Source: Erwinia piriflorinigrans CFBP 5888 (GTDB lineage: Bacteria; Pseudomonadota; Gammaproteobacteria; Enterobacterales; Enterobacteriaceae). Taken from it: 64,000 nt of DNA. Position numbers and translations under genes: made by a program. Under the pieces are notes generated by a model. That model was given only the letters and a program-made list of their open reading frames with translations. It did no database searches and was not told where the DNA came from. The stretch is taken from assembly GCF_001050515.1 (NCBI RefSeq), contig NZ_CAHS01000016.1:109218-173217 (forward strand). Direction: 5' to 3'. Positions 10,857 through 21,660 of this stretch are shown in pieces (position 1 is the first letter of the stretch; every line of letters begins with the position of its first letter).

Positions 10857-11187
10857 ATTACGCCATCATTAAGTGTTGTCATCATCAGAGATAGAGAAAC
10901 CTGCTGGTTTTTTTGCATTCTCGCCGATTTCTATTCAGGTTGCTGACGAAAGGTATTCGTGTATCAGCCTGATGACGCCCGCAGAGTAACGCAACACGCT
11001 TCTTATTTCACCTTATAATCACGCAGCCCGAGCAGCGTTCGCGATAGTAAACGCAATAGCGGGCCGATCCTCGTTCTGGTGCCGCTGCCGAACTGATTCA
11101 ATTTGCCCTGAAATCTTTTTAGATAGACCTCACGGTACATGAAAATTTTTTTCTGCTTGATTAGCGTGCTATGCTCAGCAAATCACC
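10857..11187. other. Divergent intergenic region rpoE-nadB
   Basis: About 330 bp with no convincing gene. It should carry the distal promoters of rseD-rpoE toward the left and the nadB promoter toward the right. No sigma-70 hexamer pair was clear enough to place. Confidence 0.5.
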
Positions 11188-11205
11188 TGTTTAGTAAATT
11201 AAACA
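11188..11205 (+). promoter_or_regulatory. NadR operator of nadB
   Basis: TGTTTA-N6-TAAACA is a perfect match to the 18-bp NadR (NadI) operator of enterobacteria. It ends 2 nt before the nadB ATG, so NadR bound with NAD or ATP would block transcription start or early elongation. Confidence 0.9.
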
Positions 11206-11207
11206 AA

Positions 11208-12857
11208 ATGACCAATCCTTCTGATTATCTTTGTGATGTGCTGATCGTTGGTAGCGGTGCCGCAGGGCTTTCGCTGGCGCTGCGTCTGGCGGAAAAACAC
11301 CAGATTACCGTCCTGAGTAAGGGCCCGGTCAGCGAAGGTTCAACCTTGTATGCCCAGGGAGGCATTGCCGCCGTATTCGCAGATAACGACACTATTGAGT
11401 CACATATCGAAGATACTCTGATCGCCGGAGATGGGTTATGCGAACCGGCGACCGCCTCGTTTATCGCCAGCAATGCGCGTCAATGTGTGCAATGGCTGAT
11501 TAGACAGGGAGTCCTTTTTGACAAGGACAGCACTGACGGCAGTCAGACTGGTTATCATCTTACGCGTGAAGGCGGCCACAGCCAGCGCCGCATTCTGCAC
11601 AGCGCCGATGCCACCGGTAAAGCCGTGGAAACCACGCTGGTAAACCAGGCGCGAAACCATACCAATATTACCCTTATTGAAGAGAGTAGCGCCATCGACC
11701 TGATGGTATCCGACAAAATGGGTCTGCCGGGCGCACGCCGTGTGGTAGGTGCCTGGGTATGGAACCGCCATAGTGAAACGATGACAACCTGCCGGGCTCG
11801 CGCAGTCGTACTGGCAACCGGAGGGGCGGCAAACGTTTATCAGTACTCGACTAACCCCGATGTCGCCTCCGGTGACGGTATCGCGATGGCATGGCGTGCA
11901 GGCTGTCGGGTGGCTAACCTTGAATTTAACCAGTTCCATCCGACCTGCCTGTTCCATCCCCAGGCGCGCAATTTTCTGCTTAGCGAAGCGCTACGCGGTG
12001 AAGGCGCAGTGCTAAAACGCCCTGACGGCAGTCGTTTTATGCCGGATTTCGATCGGCGCGAGGAACTGGCCCCGCGTGATGTTGTGGCGCGCGCTATCGA
12101 TCATGAAATGAAGCGTCTGGACGCAGAGTGTATGTATCTGGATATCAGCCACCGCCCGGCAGAATCGATCCGCGCCCACTTCCCGACCATATACCAGAAA
12201 CTCCTGACGCTGGGTCTCGACCTCACCCGCCAGCCGATCCCGATTGTGCCTGCTGCACACTACACCTGCGGCGGCGTGATGGTCGATCGGCAAGGTCGGA
12301 CGGATATTAACGGACTCTATGCCATCGGAGAAGTGAGCTATACCGGCCTGCACGGCGCTAACCGTTTGGCGTCGAACTCTCTGCTGGAGTGTCTGGTCTA
12401 TGGCTGGTCAGCAGCTGAAGACATTCAGCGCCATCTGCCTGAACTGGCACCGATCGCCAGCCTTCCCGCCTGGGATGCACGCTGGCTCGATGATTCTGAC
12501 GAACAGGTGGTGATTCAGCATAACCTGCATGAGCTGCGCTTATTAATGTGGGACTACGTTGGCATCGTTCGTAGCAGCAAACGGCTGGAGCGCGCCTTGC
12601 GGCGCATCACCACGCTACAGGCGGAAATCGATCGCTACTATGTGAATTTCCGCCTCTCCAGCGATCTGCTGGAGCTACGCAACCTGGTGCAGGTGGCTGA
12701 GCTGATGGTGCGCTGCGCCCTGCAACGCAAAGAGAGCCGGGGCCTGCACTATACGCTCGACTACCCGCAGACAGCGGATGACACACGCCCCACTATCCTG
12801 CTACCTGATTCAGCGGAAAAGATAGAAATCGCGCGTCAGGCTACAGTGCGCGTCTGA
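11208..12857 (+). CDS. nadB: L-aspartate oxidase NadB
   Basis: 549 residues from the ATG at 11208, chosen because [17 protein letters not shown] aligns with the E. coli N-terminus; an upstream ATG would add 23 unrelated residues and include the NadR operator. The FAD-binding motif GSGAAG lies near residues 14-19. HPTCLF and [12 protein letters not shown] are typical of the succinate dehydrogenase-like flavoprotein fold. The enzyme oxidises aspartate to iminoaspartate, the first step of NAD synthesis. Its last 48 nt overlap the end of the convergent trmN gene. Confidence 0.96.
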   Translation: MTNPSDYLCDVLIVGSGAAGLSLALRLAEKHQITVLSKGPVSEGSTLYAQGGIAAVFADNDTIESHIEDTLIAGDGLCEPATASFIASNARQCVQWLIRQGVLFDKDSTDGSQTGYHLTREGGHSQRRILHSADATGKAVETTLVNQARNHTNITLIEESSAIDLMVSDKMGLPGARRVVGAWVWNRHSETMTTCRARAVVLATGGAANVYQYSTNPDVASGDGIAMAWRAGCRVANLEFNQFHPTCLFHPQARNFLLSEALRGEGAVLKRPDGSRFMPDFDRREELAPRDVVARAIDHEMKRLDAECMYLDISHRPAESIRAHFPTIYQKLLTLGLDLTRQPIPIVPAAHYTCGGVMVDRQGRTDINGLYAIGEVSYTGLHGANRLASNSLLECLVYGWSAAEDIQRHLPELAPIASLPAWDARWLDDSDEQVVIQHNLHELRLLMWDYVGIVRSSKRLERALRRITTLQAEIDRYYVNFRLSSDLLELRNLVQVAELMVRCALQRKESRGLHYTLDYPQTADDTRPTILLPDSAEKIEIARQATVRV

Positions 12858-13547
12858 ATACTGCTGGTCTGGCCCACGAATGGTCATACGATCCAGCAGC
12901 TGTTCGCCCGGTTTGGGGGACAGCGCCAGCAGAACACGATTAGGCGGCCGCATGTCGTTGTCGGCGATATCGGTGCGAAAACGCAGATGCCAGCCGCGCT
13001 GCAATGCCTGTTCCACCAGCTTATTACCCGCCGGTTCGGGCAGGATCACACAGAAAAAACCGTCTTCGTCGATCAGATTTTTGGCACAGCCTAACAGCAT
13101 CTCATGTGTCAGGCCGCTGGTATAGCGTGCCGCACTCCTTTGTGGCGAAGCGCATTGCGACCCCGGGGAGAAATAAGGGGGATTACTGACGATCAGTGAA
13201 TAGCGGCGCTCGCAACGCTGGGCCCATTCAACAATATCAGCCTGTTGTACATGTACCCTGCCCGGCCAGGGAGATGCCGCTACATTTTCCTGCGCCTGAA
13301 TAGCGGCCTCTTCATCAAGCTCTACGGCCTCAATCTGTACCTGCTCGGGAGTCCTCTGCGCCAGCATCAGCGCAATCAGTCCGCTTCCACTGCCAATATC
13401 CAGCACACGCTTAGCGTTAGCAACCGGAGCCCAGGCACCAAGCAGCACGCCGTCCGTGCCCACTTTCATCGCACACCGATCGTGAGCGATAAAAAATTGT
13501 TTGAAGGTAAATCCATTAGGACGAAGAATAGCTTTATGTGGTGACAT
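12810..13547 (-). CDS. trmN: tRNA1(Val) (adenine(37)-N6)-methyltransferase TrmN
   Basis: 245 residues, the same as E. coli YfiC/TrmN6. The Rossmann-type SAM-binding segment [13 protein letters not shown] is near residues 48-60, and SNPPYF is the catalytic NPPY motif of N6-adenine methyltransferases. It methylates A37 of tRNA-Val1. It is convergent with nadB with a 48-nt overlap of coding sequence, so read-through from one gene would be antisense to the other. Confidence 0.93.
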   Translation of the reverse strand: MSPHKAILRPNGFTFKQFFIAHDRCAMKVGTDGVLLGAWAPVANAKRVLDIGSGSGLIALMLAQRTPEQVQIEAVELDEEAAIQAQENVAASPWPGRVHVQQADIVEWAQRCERRYSLIVSNPPYFSPGSQCASPQRSAARYTSGLTHEMLLGCAKNLIDEDGFFCVILPEPAGNKLVEQALQRGWHLRFRTDIADNDMRPPNRVLLALSPKPGEQLLDRMTIRGPDQQYSDAHCSLTRDFYLFR

Positions 13548-13679
13548 TTAACTGACCTGAAAGGGAAACGGCGCTAGCATAGGACAATCGCTAACGAAGG
13601 AAAAGTTATTAACCCAACACAAACAGATGAAGATCGCGCTCAATCTGTCTATAATCAGCGCCCCAAACTGAGGTAGACC

Positions 13680-15008
13680 ATGACTGTAACCACTTTTTCC
13701 GAACTTGAACTCGACGAGAGCCTACTGCAATCATTGCAGGAGAAAGGCTTCACGCGCCCCACGGCTATTCAGGCCGAGGCCATCCCGCCAGCACTGGAGG
13801 GTCGTGACGTTCTGGGTTCGGCACCAACCGGTACAGGCAAGACTGCGGCCTACCTGCTGCCCGCACTGCAACATTTGCTCGACTTCCCGCGTAAGAAGTC
13901 CGGCCCGCCGCGCATTCTGATCCTGACGCCAACCCGTGAACTGGCCATGCAGGTCGCAGACCAGGCGCGTGAGTTGGCGAAGCACACGCACCTGGATATT
14001 GCCACAATCACCGGTGGCGTGGCCTTTATGAACCATGCTGAAGTGTTTAGCGAAAATCAGGACGTAGTGGTCGCCACGACCGGACGTCTGCTGCAATACA
14101 TCAAAGAAGAGAACTTTGACTGTCGCGCCGTTGAAACGCTGATCCTCGATGAAGCCGACCGAATGCTGGATATGGGCTTTGCCCAGGATATCGAAACCAT
14201 TGCGGCAGAAACCCGCTGGCGTAAACAGACGCTGCTGTTCTCCGCCACGCTGGAAGGCGAAGCCATCAAGGATTTTGCCGAGCGTATTCTCAACGAGCCC
14301 GTTGAAATTGAAGCCGATCCGGCACGGCGCGAACGTAAAAAAATCCAGCAGTGGTACTACCGTGCGGATGATATCAAGCATAAAACCGCCCTACTCCTGC
14401 ATCTGCTGAAACAGCCGGAAGTGACGCGTGCGGTGGTGTTTGTGCGTAAGCGTGAGCGTGTGCATGAAGTCTGTGGCTGGCTGCGTGAAGCAGGAATTAG
14501 CAACAGCTACCTCGAAGGGGAGCTGGTACAGGCCAAACGCAACGAAGCGATTAAGCGCGTGGTTGACGGCCGGGTGAACGTGCTGGTTGCCACCGATATC
14601 GCTGCGCGCGGCATCGACATTGACGATGTCAGCCACGTTTTCAACTTCGACATGCCGGTCACTTCCGATACCTATCTGCACCGCATCGGCCGCACCGGGC
14701 GTGCTGGTAAAAAAGGCATCGCTATCTCGCTGGTTGAAGCGCATGACAATCTGCTGTTGGGTAAAATCTGCCGTTACGTTAAAGAACCGATTAAAGCGCG
14801 CGTCATTGACGAACTGCGCCCGACCACGCGTGCCCCCAGCGAAAAGCTGAAAGGTAAGCCGTCGAAGAAAGTGCTGGCTAAACGCGTAGAAAAGAAAAAT
14901 AAACAGAAAGCGGAAGAGAAGCCCCGCGTGAAGGAACGCCACCGCAATATCAAAAATATTGGTAAGCGCCGTAAGCCGTCCACCAGCGACACGGACGCCG
15001 CTGAGTAA
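13680..15008 (+). CDS. srmB: ATP-dependent RNA helicase SrmB
   Basis: 442 residues. DEAD-box motifs appear in order: the Q motif (GFTRPTAIQ), APTGTGKT (Walker A), PTRELA, LDEADRMLDMG, SAT and HRIGRTGRAG. The C-terminus is lysine-rich, as in E. coli SrmB, where it aids RNA binding. SrmB assists early assembly of the 50S subunit. The gene stands alone, divergent from trmN, and is followed by a strong terminator. Confidence 0.96.
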   Translation: MTVTTFSELELDESLLQSLQEKGFTRPTAIQAEAIPPALEGRDVLGSAPTGTGKTAAYLLPALQHLLDFPRKKSGPPRILILTPTRELAMQVADQARELAKHTHLDIATITGGVAFMNHAEVFSENQDVVVATTGRLLQYIKEENFDCRAVETLILDEADRMLDMGFAQDIETIAAETRWRKQTLLFSATLEGEAIKDFAERILNEPVEIEADPARRERKKIQQWYYRADDIKHKTALLLHLLKQPEVTRAVVFVRKRERVHEVCGWLREAGISNSYLEGELVQAKRNEAIKRVVDGRVNVLVATDIAARGIDIDDVSHVFNFDMPVTSDTYLHRIGRTGRAGKKGIAISLVEAHDNLLLGKICRYVKEPIKARVIDELRPTTRAPSEKLKGKPSKKVLAKRVEKKNKQKAEEKPRVKERHRNIKNIGKRRKPSTSDTDAAE

Positions 15009-15036
15009 CCCAGCGCTGAATCATCCGCCGTCATCA

Positions 15037-15073
15037 ACGGCCCCCTGACAACGCGTCACGGGGCCGTTTTTTT
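15037..15073 (+). terminator. Intrinsic terminator of srmB
   Basis: ACGGCCCC pairs with GGGGCCGT across a 15-nt loop and is followed by seven T, 28 nt after the srmB stop. Confidence 0.85.
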
Positions 15074-15257
15074 ATTCGTCCTAAACGGCTATAACGAGAC
15101 TTATCGACGAAAAAGGCGCGGCATGATGAATACCGAGCCTGTTACTTATCATCAGGTGGAGAAAATCCGCTTTAGACTTTTTATCTCAATGTGTTAGATC
15201 AAGAAGAAGGATGATGCGTTATTCAGCATCCACGCAATGATTGTTACCGTTTTCGCC

Positions 15258-15641
15258 TTACAGGCTATCTGTAAAGGTACGGGTAATCACATCACGCTGC
15301 TGTTCCGGCGTCAGTGAGTTAAAACGTACCGCATAACCCGAAACGCGGATGGTTAACTGCGGATACTTTTCAGGATTTTTCACCGCCTCTTCTAATGTTT
15401 CCCGACTCAGAACGTTGACATTAAGATGCTGCCCGCCTTCCACGCGAACCTGTGGTTTCACGTCTAAGGGAATTTCGCGATACTCAATTTGCCCCAAATC
15501 ACTGACCGCTACCACCTGATCCTCACTGTACCCGGCTTTAGCACAGACGCAGCGCGCCTGTGCGGTCTCGCTGTCCAGCAGCCAGAATGAATTCTGCAAC
15601 TGACGATTGGCAGATCGGGTAATTTGAATTCCGGTAATCAT
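15258..15641 (-). CDS. grcA: Autonomous glycyl radical cofactor GrcA
   Basis: 127 residues from the ATG at 15639-15641, the length of E. coli YfiD/GrcA; GGGAGG lies 8 nt upstream. The C-terminal half resembles the end of pyruvate formate-lyase, with the radical glycine in VSGYAVRF (Gly102). GrcA replaces the damaged radical domain of PFL after oxygen exposure and so restores anaerobic pyruvate cleavage. It is a single gene behind an FNR-type promoter. Confidence 0.95.
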   Translation of the reverse strand: MITGIQITRSANRQLQNSFWLLDSETAQARCVCAKAGYSEDQVVAVSDLGQIEYREIPLDVKPQVRVEGGQHLNVNVLSRETLEEAVKNPEKYPQLTIRVSGYAVRFNSLTPEQQRDVITRTFTDSL

Positions 15642-15711
15642 ATTTTGCCTCCCAGGCAATAACGGCACGGCTCCGAAGGCCAGCGCCGGGTTGATAAATA
15701 AATCCCCGATC

Positions 15712-15753
15712 TGTATACCAGCCGCTGGCAGTTGTCTCATTGATACAAATCAA
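15712..15753 (-). promoter_or_regulatory. FNR-activated promoter of grcA
   Basis: TTGAT-N4-ATCAA at 15740-15753 is a perfect FNR box. On the minus strand a -10 element TATACA lies at 15712-15717, which puts the box near -41, the position of a class II FNR site. E. coli yfiD also has an FNR site at -40.5. The second upstream FNR site known there was not seen. Confidence 0.85.
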
Positions 15754-15916
15754 GCTGCACGCGGCGGTACAAAGGTGCTAAACAGCAACGTTCTGTTTTA
15801 TATCCTTTTTAAGAGATTGGACGGCGGGTAAACATTCGCAAATTTTCGATTTTTTTTAGTTACTACCCGCCCGCAAAGCGCGATAAGCTACGTCTTTGAC
15901 AAATAAGGAGAGGGTA

Positions 15917-16600
15917 ATGGTCAATACCATGACCTGGCACGATGTGCTGGCAGAGGAAAAAGAAAAACCTTACTTCAAGAACACATTAGCGATGGTTGCC
16001 GCTGAACGAGCGGCCGGTAAGACCGTTTACCCACCACAAAAGGATGTGTTCAACGCCTTCCGCCTGACGGAGTTAGGGGCAGTGAAAGTGGTCATTTTGG
16101 GACAAGACCCTTATCACGGAGCTAATCAGGCGCACGGGCTGGCGTTTTCCGTCCTCCCTGGTGTCCCGGTTCCGCCATCACTGGTGAATATGTACAAAGA
16201 GCTGATCACCGATATTCCAGGCTTTGAACGGCCAAACCACGGCTTTTTGGAGAGCTGGGCACGCCAGGGGGTGATGCTGCTTAACACGGTACTGACCGTG
16301 GAAGCCGGTCAGGCGCATTCACATGCTAAATTTGGCTGGGAGACCTTTACCGATAATGTGATCGCCGCCATCAACCAGCATCGTGAAGGGGTGGTGTTCC
16401 TGTTATGGGGATCTCATGCGCAGAAGAAAGGCAGTATTATCGACCGCAAGCGCCACCATGTTCTCCAGGCACCCCATCCTTCACCACTTTCCGCTCATCG
16501 TGGTTTTTTCGGCAGCGCTCACTTCTCCAGGACCAATCAGTGGCTCACTGAACACGGTGAGAACCCGATTGACTGGATGCCGCAATTAGCGGCGCAATAG
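15917..16600 (+). CDS. ung: Uracil-DNA glycosylase
   Basis: 227 residues from the ATG at 15917. This start follows AAGGAGAGGG and gives [14 protein letters not shown], aligned with E. coli Ung. The catalytic motif GQDPYHG contains Asp64, and [10 protein letters not shown] is the DNA-intercalation loop. It removes uracil from DNA to start base excision repair. It is divergent from grcA; an arrangement of grcA and ung side by side is also found in E. coli. Confidence 0.97.
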   Translation: MVNTMTWHDVLAEEKEKPYFKNTLAMVAAERAAGKTVYPPQKDVFNAFRLTELGAVKVVILGQDPYHGANQAHGLAFSVLPGVPVPPSLVNMYKELITDIPGFERPNHGFLESWARQGVMLLNTVLTVEAGQAHSHAKFGWETFTDNVIAAINQHREGVVFLLWGSHAQKKGSIIDRKRHHVLQAPHPSPLSAHRGFFGSAHFSRTNQWLTEHGENPIDWMPQLAAQ

Positions 16601-16685
16601 TGTTGTGGTATTCCGGCAGATTGGTGATGACATCGTTTCGCGCCACAGGATCAGACTGAAAACGGGCGATAGCGGTTTTCAGGGC

Positions 16686-16712
16686 ATAAAAATAGCCGCG
16701 TGATGCGGCTAT
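16686..16712 (-). terminator. Intrinsic terminator of grpE
   Basis: ATAGCCGC and GCGGCTAT form an 8-bp stem with a 5-nt loop, followed on the minus strand by ATTTTTA. It lies 50 nt beyond the grpE stop. Confidence 0.8.
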
Positions 16713-16762
16713 CAGGTATGGGACGTCAGGATAGTTAATCCGCAGTCGTCAGGCTGACAGGA

Positions 16763-17347
16763 TTAGCCTTTGCTTTTAGCAACCGCCACCATAGCAGGGC
16801 GCAACAGACGACCATTTAGCGTATAGCCGCGCTGCATCACCATCATAACGTGGTTTGGCTCCACCTCTTCGGACTCCATCATCGACATCGCCTGATGGAC
16901 TTCCGGGTTGAATGGCACGTTGGTGTCACCCACCACTTCCACGCCAAACTTGCGCACGGCACCTAGCAGCGACTTCATCGTCAGGTCGATACCTTCAATC
17001 ATCGCAGCCAGCTCAGGATTAGTCTTATCCGCCACTTCCAGCGCACGCTCCAGGCTGTCAATCACCGGCAGCAATTCGTTAGAGAATTTTTCAAGGGCGA
17101 ATTTGTGCGCTTTTTCCACATCCAGCTCGGCACGGCGGCGGATGTTTTCAATTTCTGCCTGGGCGCGCAGCTGCGCGTCGCGCACGCCGCCGAGTGATTC
17201 AGCAAGCTGTGCCTCAAGCTGAGCAATGCGCTCATCACGCGGATCCACCGCGTCTGCTGCTGCATCCGCGCCCTGGTTTTGTGTTTGTTCCGTCTCAATT
17301 TCGTCTGAGACTTGCTCGTTAGGTGTGTTCTGTTCTTTACTACTCAT
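16763..17347 (-). CDS. grpE: Nucleotide exchange factor GrpE
   Basis: 194 residues. An acidic, glutamine-rich N-terminal tail precedes a long coiled coil (about residues 40-90, with [20 protein letters not shown]). The C-terminal beta domain ends [22 protein letters not shown], the family signature. GrpE dimers release ADP from DnaK. A sigma-32 promoter lies upstream. Confidence 0.97.
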   Translation of the reverse strand: MSSKEQNTPNEQVSDEIETEQTQNQGADAAADAVDPRDERIAQLEAQLAESLGGVRDAQLRAQAEIENIRRRAELDVEKAHKFALEKFSNELLPVIDSLERALEVADKTNPELAAMIEGIDLTMKSLLGAVRKFGVEVVGDTNVPFNPEVHQAMSMMESEEVEPNHVMMVMQRGYTLNGRLLRPAMVAVAKSKG

Positions 17348-17390
17348 GAATTTCTCCGCGTTAGTACATATTCATCTCGCTGGTTCGCTT

Positions 17391-17421
17391 ATTATGGGGA
17401 TCAGAATCGCGGTTTCAAGGG
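17391..17421 (-). promoter_or_regulatory. Sigma-32 heat-shock promoter of grpE
   Basis: On the minus strand TTGAAA (-35) and CCCCATAAT (-10) are 13 nt apart, a close match to the sigma-32 consensus. Transcription would start about 40 nt upstream of the grpE ATG. Confidence 0.85.
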
Positions 17422-17470
17422 AACCAGTCACATTGTCGGGGGAGTTTACCTCGTAAGGAATGCCAGTAAC

Positions 17471-18349
17471 ATGAATAAGCCCTTCAGCTGTATCGGGATC
17501 GTCGGTCATCCCCGCCATCCGACCGCGCTCACCACGCATGAAATGCTCTATCGTTGGCTAACGGCGAAAGGCTATCAGGTGATTATCGAGCAGCAGATTG
17601 CGCGTGAATTAAAACTGGAAGGGGTGCAGACCGGTACGCTGGCAGAAATCGGCCGCACTGCCGATCTGGCCGTGGTGGTCGGCGGCGATGGCAATATGTT
17701 GGGTGCCGCGCGCGTGCTGGCGCGCTACGATATAAAAGTTATCGGTATCAATCGTGGCAACCTCGGGTTTCTCACCGATCTGGACCCGGATAACGCGCAG
17801 CAACAGCTGGCCGACGTGCTGGAAGGCGAATATTTCGTTGAAAGCCGCTTTTTGCTGGAAGCTCAGGTATGCCGCCAGTCCGGCACGCCCCGCATCGGTA
17901 CCGCGATAAATGAAGTGGTGCTACATCCGGGTAAGGTGGCGCATATGATTGAATTCGAAGTGTATATCGATGAGAACTTCGCCTTTTCACAGCGTTCTGA
18001 CGGCCTGATTATCTCGACGCCTACCGGATCAACGGCCTACTCACTCTCTGCCGGAGGACCGATCCTCACCCCATCGCTGGACGCCATTGCGCTGGTCCCG
18101 ATGTTTCCGCATACCTTGTCAGCTCGCCCACTGGTGATCAACAGCAGTAGTACCATTCGCCTGCGCTTTTCCCATATGCGCAGCGACCTTGAAATCAGCT
18201 GCGACAGTCAGATAGCCCTGCCTATCCAGCAGAGTGAGGATGTACTTATTCGCCGCAGTGATTACCACCTCAACCTGATTCACCCAAAAAATTACAACTA
18301 TTTCAACACCTTGAGTTCAAAGCTCGGCTGGTCGAAAAAATTATTCTAA
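17471..18349 (+). CDS. nadK: NAD kinase
   Basis: 292 residues from the ATG at 17471, exactly the length of E. coli NadK; the open frame continues upstream but without family similarity. GGDGN near residue 72 and [15 protein letters not shown] are the diagnostic NAD kinase motifs. The enzyme phosphorylates NAD to NADP using ATP. It is divergent from grpE, and recN follows with its own LexA-controlled promoter. Confidence 0.96.
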   Translation: MNKPFSCIGIVGHPRHPTALTTHEMLYRWLTAKGYQVIIEQQIARELKLEGVQTGTLAEIGRTADLAVVVGGDGNMLGAARVLARYDIKVIGINRGNLGFLTDLDPDNAQQQLADVLEGEYFVESRFLLEAQVCRQSGTPRIGTAINEVVLHPGKVAHMIEFEVYIDENFAFSQRSDGLIISTPTGSTAYSLSAGGPILTPSLDAIALVPMFPHTLSARPLVINSSSTIRLRFSHMRSDLEISCDSQIALPIQQSEDVLIRRSDYHLNLIHPKNYNYFNTLSSKLGWSKKLF

Positions 18350-18369
18350 AAATGCACATGGCTTATTTA

Positions 18370-18425
18370 CTGTTTATAAAACCAGTATATACTGTATGAA
18401 AAACCATATCTGTGTTTTCATACAG
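18370..18425 (+). promoter_or_regulatory. LexA (SOS) box cluster upstream of recN
   Basis: Three LexA-like sites are seen. CTGT-N8-CCAG at 18370-18385 has one mismatch, CTGT-N8-CCAT at 18392-18407 has two, and CTGT-N8-ACAG at 18410-18425 is perfect. The E. coli recN promoter also has several SOS boxes, which explains its tight repression and strong damage induction. Confidence 0.85.
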
Positions 18426-18435
18426 GAAGGCAACT

Positions 18436-20097
18436 ATGCTGGCACAACTGACCATCAGTAACTTCGCCATCGTGCGCGAGCTGGAGATCGACTTTCAGCG
18501 CGGTATGACGGCCATCACCGGGGAAACCGGTGCGGGTAAATCCATTGCCATCGACGCACTGGGTCTTTGTCTGGGTGGCCGTGCCGAAGCAGATATGGTG
18601 CGCCACGGCGCCACGCGTGCTGATATCTGTGCGCGTTTCTCGTTGAAAGATACCCCTGCGGCCCAGCGCTGGTTGAACGACAATCAGCTGGATGACGGCA
18701 ATGAATGCCTGCTGCGGCGGGTCATTGGCAGCGATGGCCGTTCACGCGGATTTATCAACGGTACCGCCGTGCCGCTTTCCCAGCTGCGCGATCTGGGCCA
18801 GTCTTTGATCCAAATCCACGGCCAGCATGCTCATCAGCTGCTGCTCAAATCTGAACATCAGAAAATGCTGCTTGATGCCTATGCCGCAGAGCCTGAACTG
18901 CTGCAAAGCATGGGACGGCACTATTCCCAGTGGCATCAGAGCTGCCGCGCTCTTGCCCAGCATCAGCAGCAGTCGCAGGAGCGCGAGGCCAGACGCGAGC
19001 TGTTGCACTATCAGCTGAAAGAGCTGAATGAATTTGCCCCAGTCAGTGGCGAATATGAACAGATTGATGAGGAATACAAGCGTCTGGCCAACAGCGGACA
19101 GCTGCTTTCCACCAGCCAGCAAACGCTGCTGATGCTGGCAGATGGCGAAGACAACAATCTGCAAAATCAGCTGTATAGCGCACGTCAGCTGATGTGCGAG
19201 CTGGTTGAGATGGATGAAAAGCTGAGTGGCGTACTCTCCATGATGGAAGAAGCGGCTATCCAGATTGGCGAAGCGAGTGATGAACTGCGCCACTACTGCG
19301 ATCGCCTCGATCTTGACCCCAACCGCCTGCACGAGCTGGAGCAACGCCTTTCACGGCAGATCGGACTGGCGCGTAAACATCATATCAGCCCGGAAGAGCT
19401 ACCGGGCTTTCATCAGCAGCTGCTTGCCGAACAGCAGTTGCTGGACCAGCAGGAAAGCGATCAGGATGAATTAAGCCACGCCCTCAGTGTGCACTATGCC
19501 GCCGCCGTGAGCTGTGCAGAGCAGCTGCATCAGCGCCGCGTTCACTTCGCTGATGAACTGAGCGGGTTAATCACTGACAGTATGCATATGCTGTCGATGC
19601 CACACGGCCGCTTTACCATCGATATTCAATTCAATCCGGACCACCTGACCGCTGAAGGCGCCGACCGCATTGATTTTCGCGTCAGCACTAACCCGGGACA
19701 GGCCGTGCAGCCTTTGGCGAAAGTCGCTTCGGGTGGCGAGTTGTCGCGTATCGCACTGGCGATTCAGGTGATCACCGCGCGCAAAATGGACACGCCAGCG
19801 TTGATTTTCGACGAAGTGGATGTCGGGATCAGCGGGCCAACGGCTGCCGTGGTCGGCAAAATGCTGCGCCAGCTGGGTGAGTCGACGCAGGTTATGTGCG
19901 TGACCCATCTGCCGCAGGTCGCAGGCTGCGGTCACCAGCACTTCTATGTCAGTAAAGAAACCGATGGTGAAATGACCGAAACCCATATGCAGCCACTGGA
20001 TAAACGTGCGCGTCTACAGGAACTGGCGCGCCTGCTGGGCGGAAGCGAGGTGACACGTAACACGCTGGCGAACGCCAGGGAGCTTTTAGCGGCCTGA
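18436..20097 (+). CDS. recN: DNA repair protein RecN
   Basis: 553 residues from the ATG at 18436, equal to E. coli RecN; AGGAAGG sits 8 nt upstream. It is an SMC-like ATPase with Walker A GETGAGKS near residues 30-37, a long central coiled coil (about 150-370), then an ABC signature (ASGGELSR) and Walker B ([10 protein letters not shown]). It holds broken ends and sister chromatids together in double-strand break repair. The LexA boxes upstream show SOS control. Confidence 0.97.
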   Translation: MLAQLTISNFAIVRELEIDFQRGMTAITGETGAGKSIAIDALGLCLGGRAEADMVRHGATRADICARFSLKDTPAAQRWLNDNQLDDGNECLLRRVIGSDGRSRGFINGTAVPLSQLRDLGQSLIQIHGQHAHQLLLKSEHQKMLLDAYAAEPELLQSMGRHYSQWHQSCRALAQHQQQSQEREARRELLHYQLKELNEFAPVSGEYEQIDEEYKRLANSGQLLSTSQQTLLMLADGEDNNLQNQLYSARQLMCELVEMDEKLSGVLSMMEEAAIQIGEASDELRHYCDRLDLDPNRLHELEQRLSRQIGLARKHHISPEELPGFHQQLLAEQQLLDQQESDQDELSHALSVHYAAAVSCAEQLHQRRVHFADELSGLITDSMHMLSMPHGRFTIDIQFNPDHLTAEGADRIDFRVSTNPGQAVQPLAKVASGGELSRIALAIQVITARKMDTPALIFDEVDVGISGPTAAVVGKMLRQLGESTQVMCVTHLPQVAGCGHQHFYVSKETDGEMTETHMQPLDKRARLQELARLLGGSEVTRNTLANARELLAA

Positions 20098-20289
20098 CAA
20101 TTGCACTTTTTTAACGGTTTGTGGTCATATGGTTGCTTCACAGAGGTTTTAAACTGCGGAAAGGTTTATTATCATCGGTAGCTTACGCTGATATTGTTGC
20201 TGCCTACTGACAGACCCGGAAAACCTGATGCTATGATGTCAGGGAATTCAGGGGATACGAATATAGCCACAAAGGAATAAACATTGATT

Positions 20290-20637
20290 ATGCGCTGTAA
20301 AACGCTGACTGCTGCTGCGGTGGTTCTTCTGATGATGACCGCTGGATGTTCCACTCTGGAGCGAGTGGTTTACCGCCCGGATATCAACCAGGGTAATTAC
20401 CTGGTTGCCAACGATGTGGCAAAAATACATACCGGAATGACGCAGCAGCAGGTTGCTTACACCCTGGGTACTCCGATGATGCACGACCCGTTTGGTAAAA
20501 ATGTTTGGTACTACGTCTTCCGTCAGGAACCAGGCCATGAGGCGGTCAAGCAGCAGACGCTGACACTGACTTTTGACACCAACGGCACGCTGACCAACAT
20601 TGATAACAAGCCAGCTTTAAGCAAAAACCCCGACTAA
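20290..20637 (+). CDS. bamE: Outer membrane assembly lipoprotein BamE (SmpA)
   Basis: 115 residues from the ATG at 20290 ([10 protein letters not shown], as in E. coli); an in-frame TTG 6 nt upstream is an alternative. The lipobox MTAGC places the acylated cysteine at residue 20. [16 protein letters not shown] and [14 protein letters not shown] are the conserved BamE stretches. It is part of the BAM complex that folds beta-barrel proteins into the outer membrane. Confidence 0.95.
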   Translation: MRCKTLTAAAVVLLMMTAGCSTLERVVYRPDINQGNYLVANDVAKIHTGMTQQQVAYTLGTPMMHDPFGKNVWYYVFRQEPGHEAVKQQTLTLTFDTNGTLTNIDNKPALSKNPD

Positions 20638-20655
20638 CTCTCCTGCTGACGGCAA

Positions 20656-20676
20656 GGTCTGAACGGTGTTCAGACC
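20656..20676. repeat. Perfect palindromic hairpin after bamE
   Basis: GGTCTGAAC and GTTCAGACC form a 9-bp perfect stem around a 3-nt loop. No T-run follows on either strand, so it is an RNA-stability or factor-binding structure rather than a clear terminator. Confidence 0.4.
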
Positions 20677-20769
20677 ACCCGAAACTGCCCTGACGCTTCA
20701 CAAAGCTCTGGCATCTGGAGCAAGTGCGGAGAAGTTAAGTCGGTTGCTATCAGTGGGCGGATTCAGGTG

Positions 20770-20795
20770 AGGCGCGTTATGCGCCTTATTTTTTT
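20770..20795 (+). terminator. Intrinsic terminator of bamE
   Basis: AGGCGC pairs with GCGCCT and is followed by TTATTTTTTT. The T-run overlaps the last codons of the convergent ratB gene. Confidence 0.75.
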
Positions 20796-21073
20796 GCCGC
20801 ACGCTCGGCGCGCTGGCGACGCAGATCTTTGGGATCGGCTATCAACGGGCGATATATTTCAACACGATCGCCGCTGTTAACCTCATCATGCAGCTTCACC
20901 GGTCGGCTAAAGATGCCCACCTTGTTTTCCTGCAGATCGATCTCCGGGCGCAGCTGAAGCAATCCCGAAGCGCTGATAGCCTGCTCAACGGAGCTGCCTT
21001 GCGGGACTTTAACATTGTAGAGATACTGCTTTTCAGGAAGTGCATAGACCACTTCAACAGCGATATCAGGCAC
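20786..21073 (-). CDS. ratB: RnfH/RatB family ubiquitin-like protein
   Basis: 95 residues from a GTG at 21071-21073. This start gives [19 protein letters not shown], matching E. coli YfjF/RatB ([19 protein letters not shown]); the longer open frame upstream lies inside ratA and is unrelated. The fold is beta-grasp (RnfH family). The molecular role is not established. Its start overlaps the end of ratA by 8 nt, so the pair is translationally coupled, as in E. coli. Confidence 0.88.
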   Translation of the reverse strand: MPDIAVEVVYALPEKQYLYNVKVPQGSSVEQAISASGLLQLRPEIDLQENKVGIFSRPVKLHDEVNSGDRVEIYRPLIADPKDLRRQRAERAAKK

Positions 21074-21500
21074 TGTAGACCTCTCTGGCACGCTGGGTAA
21101 ATGCCTGCACCATGCTGCTGGCCAGCTCTTTAAATACCCGCCCAAACGCCAGCTCAACCAACATATTGGTGAACTCAAAATCCAGGTTTAGCTCAACCTT
21201 GCAGGCCTCGTCGCTCAACTCGGTAAACCGCCAGCCGCCGCTTAGCTTGCGGAACGGGCCGTCTACCAGCTGCATATCAATGCTCTGGTTGTCAGTCAGC
21301 GTGTTGCGCGTGACAAAAGTCTTACTTATCCCTGCCTTAGAGACCTCCACTGCGGCGGTCATCTGCGCGGGACTGGCATCCAGCACCCTGCTTCCGACGC
21401 AGCCGGGTAGAAACTGCGGATAACTGTCTACATCATTAACCAGGCGGTACATTTGCTCAGCGCTGAACGGCACCAGTGCAGAACGACTAATCTGGGACAT
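21066..21500 (-). CDS. ratA: Ribosome association toxin/SRPBCC protein RatA
   Basis: 144 residues from the ATG at 21498-21500, preceded by AGGAA. It is a START/polyketide cyclase-like (SRPBCC) protein with [24 protein letters not shown] and a C-terminal [18 protein letters not shown]. In E. coli RatA was described as a toxin that blocks 70S formation, while related COQ10 proteins bind ubiquinone; both roles are from family knowledge. It is divergent from smpB. Confidence 0.9.
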   Translation of the reverse strand: MSQISRSALVPFSAEQMYRLVNDVDSYPQFLPGCVGSRVLDASPAQMTAAVEVSKAGISKTFVTRNTLTDNQSIDMQLVDGPFRKLSGGWRFTELSDEACKVELNLDFEFTNMLVELAFGRVFKELASSMVQAFTQRAREVYSA

Positions 21501-21660
21501 ATCGATTCCTGTCATTTCTTATAACCGCTCAATAATACCATCGACAGTTATCAAACAAAAATTCTCTGCTGTGAAGCTTCTGCTAAAATAGCTTTTTTCC
21601 CCGCCACTGCGGTGACGGGGGATGCCATTAACCATCGCTTCATGTAAACTAAGTGGCACT

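Noticed and set aside
11436..11957. 173-codon minus-strand ORF opposite nadB
   Set aside because: Antisense to a conserved gene, no family similarity, composition fits a shadow frame.
13731..14942. Long minus-strand ORFs (216 and 183 codons) opposite srmB
   Set aside because: Antisense shadows of srmB; no start signals and no recognisable domains.
18742..19344. 200-codon minus-strand ORF opposite recN
   Set aside because: Repetitive leucine- and glutamine-rich shadow of the RecN coiled coil.
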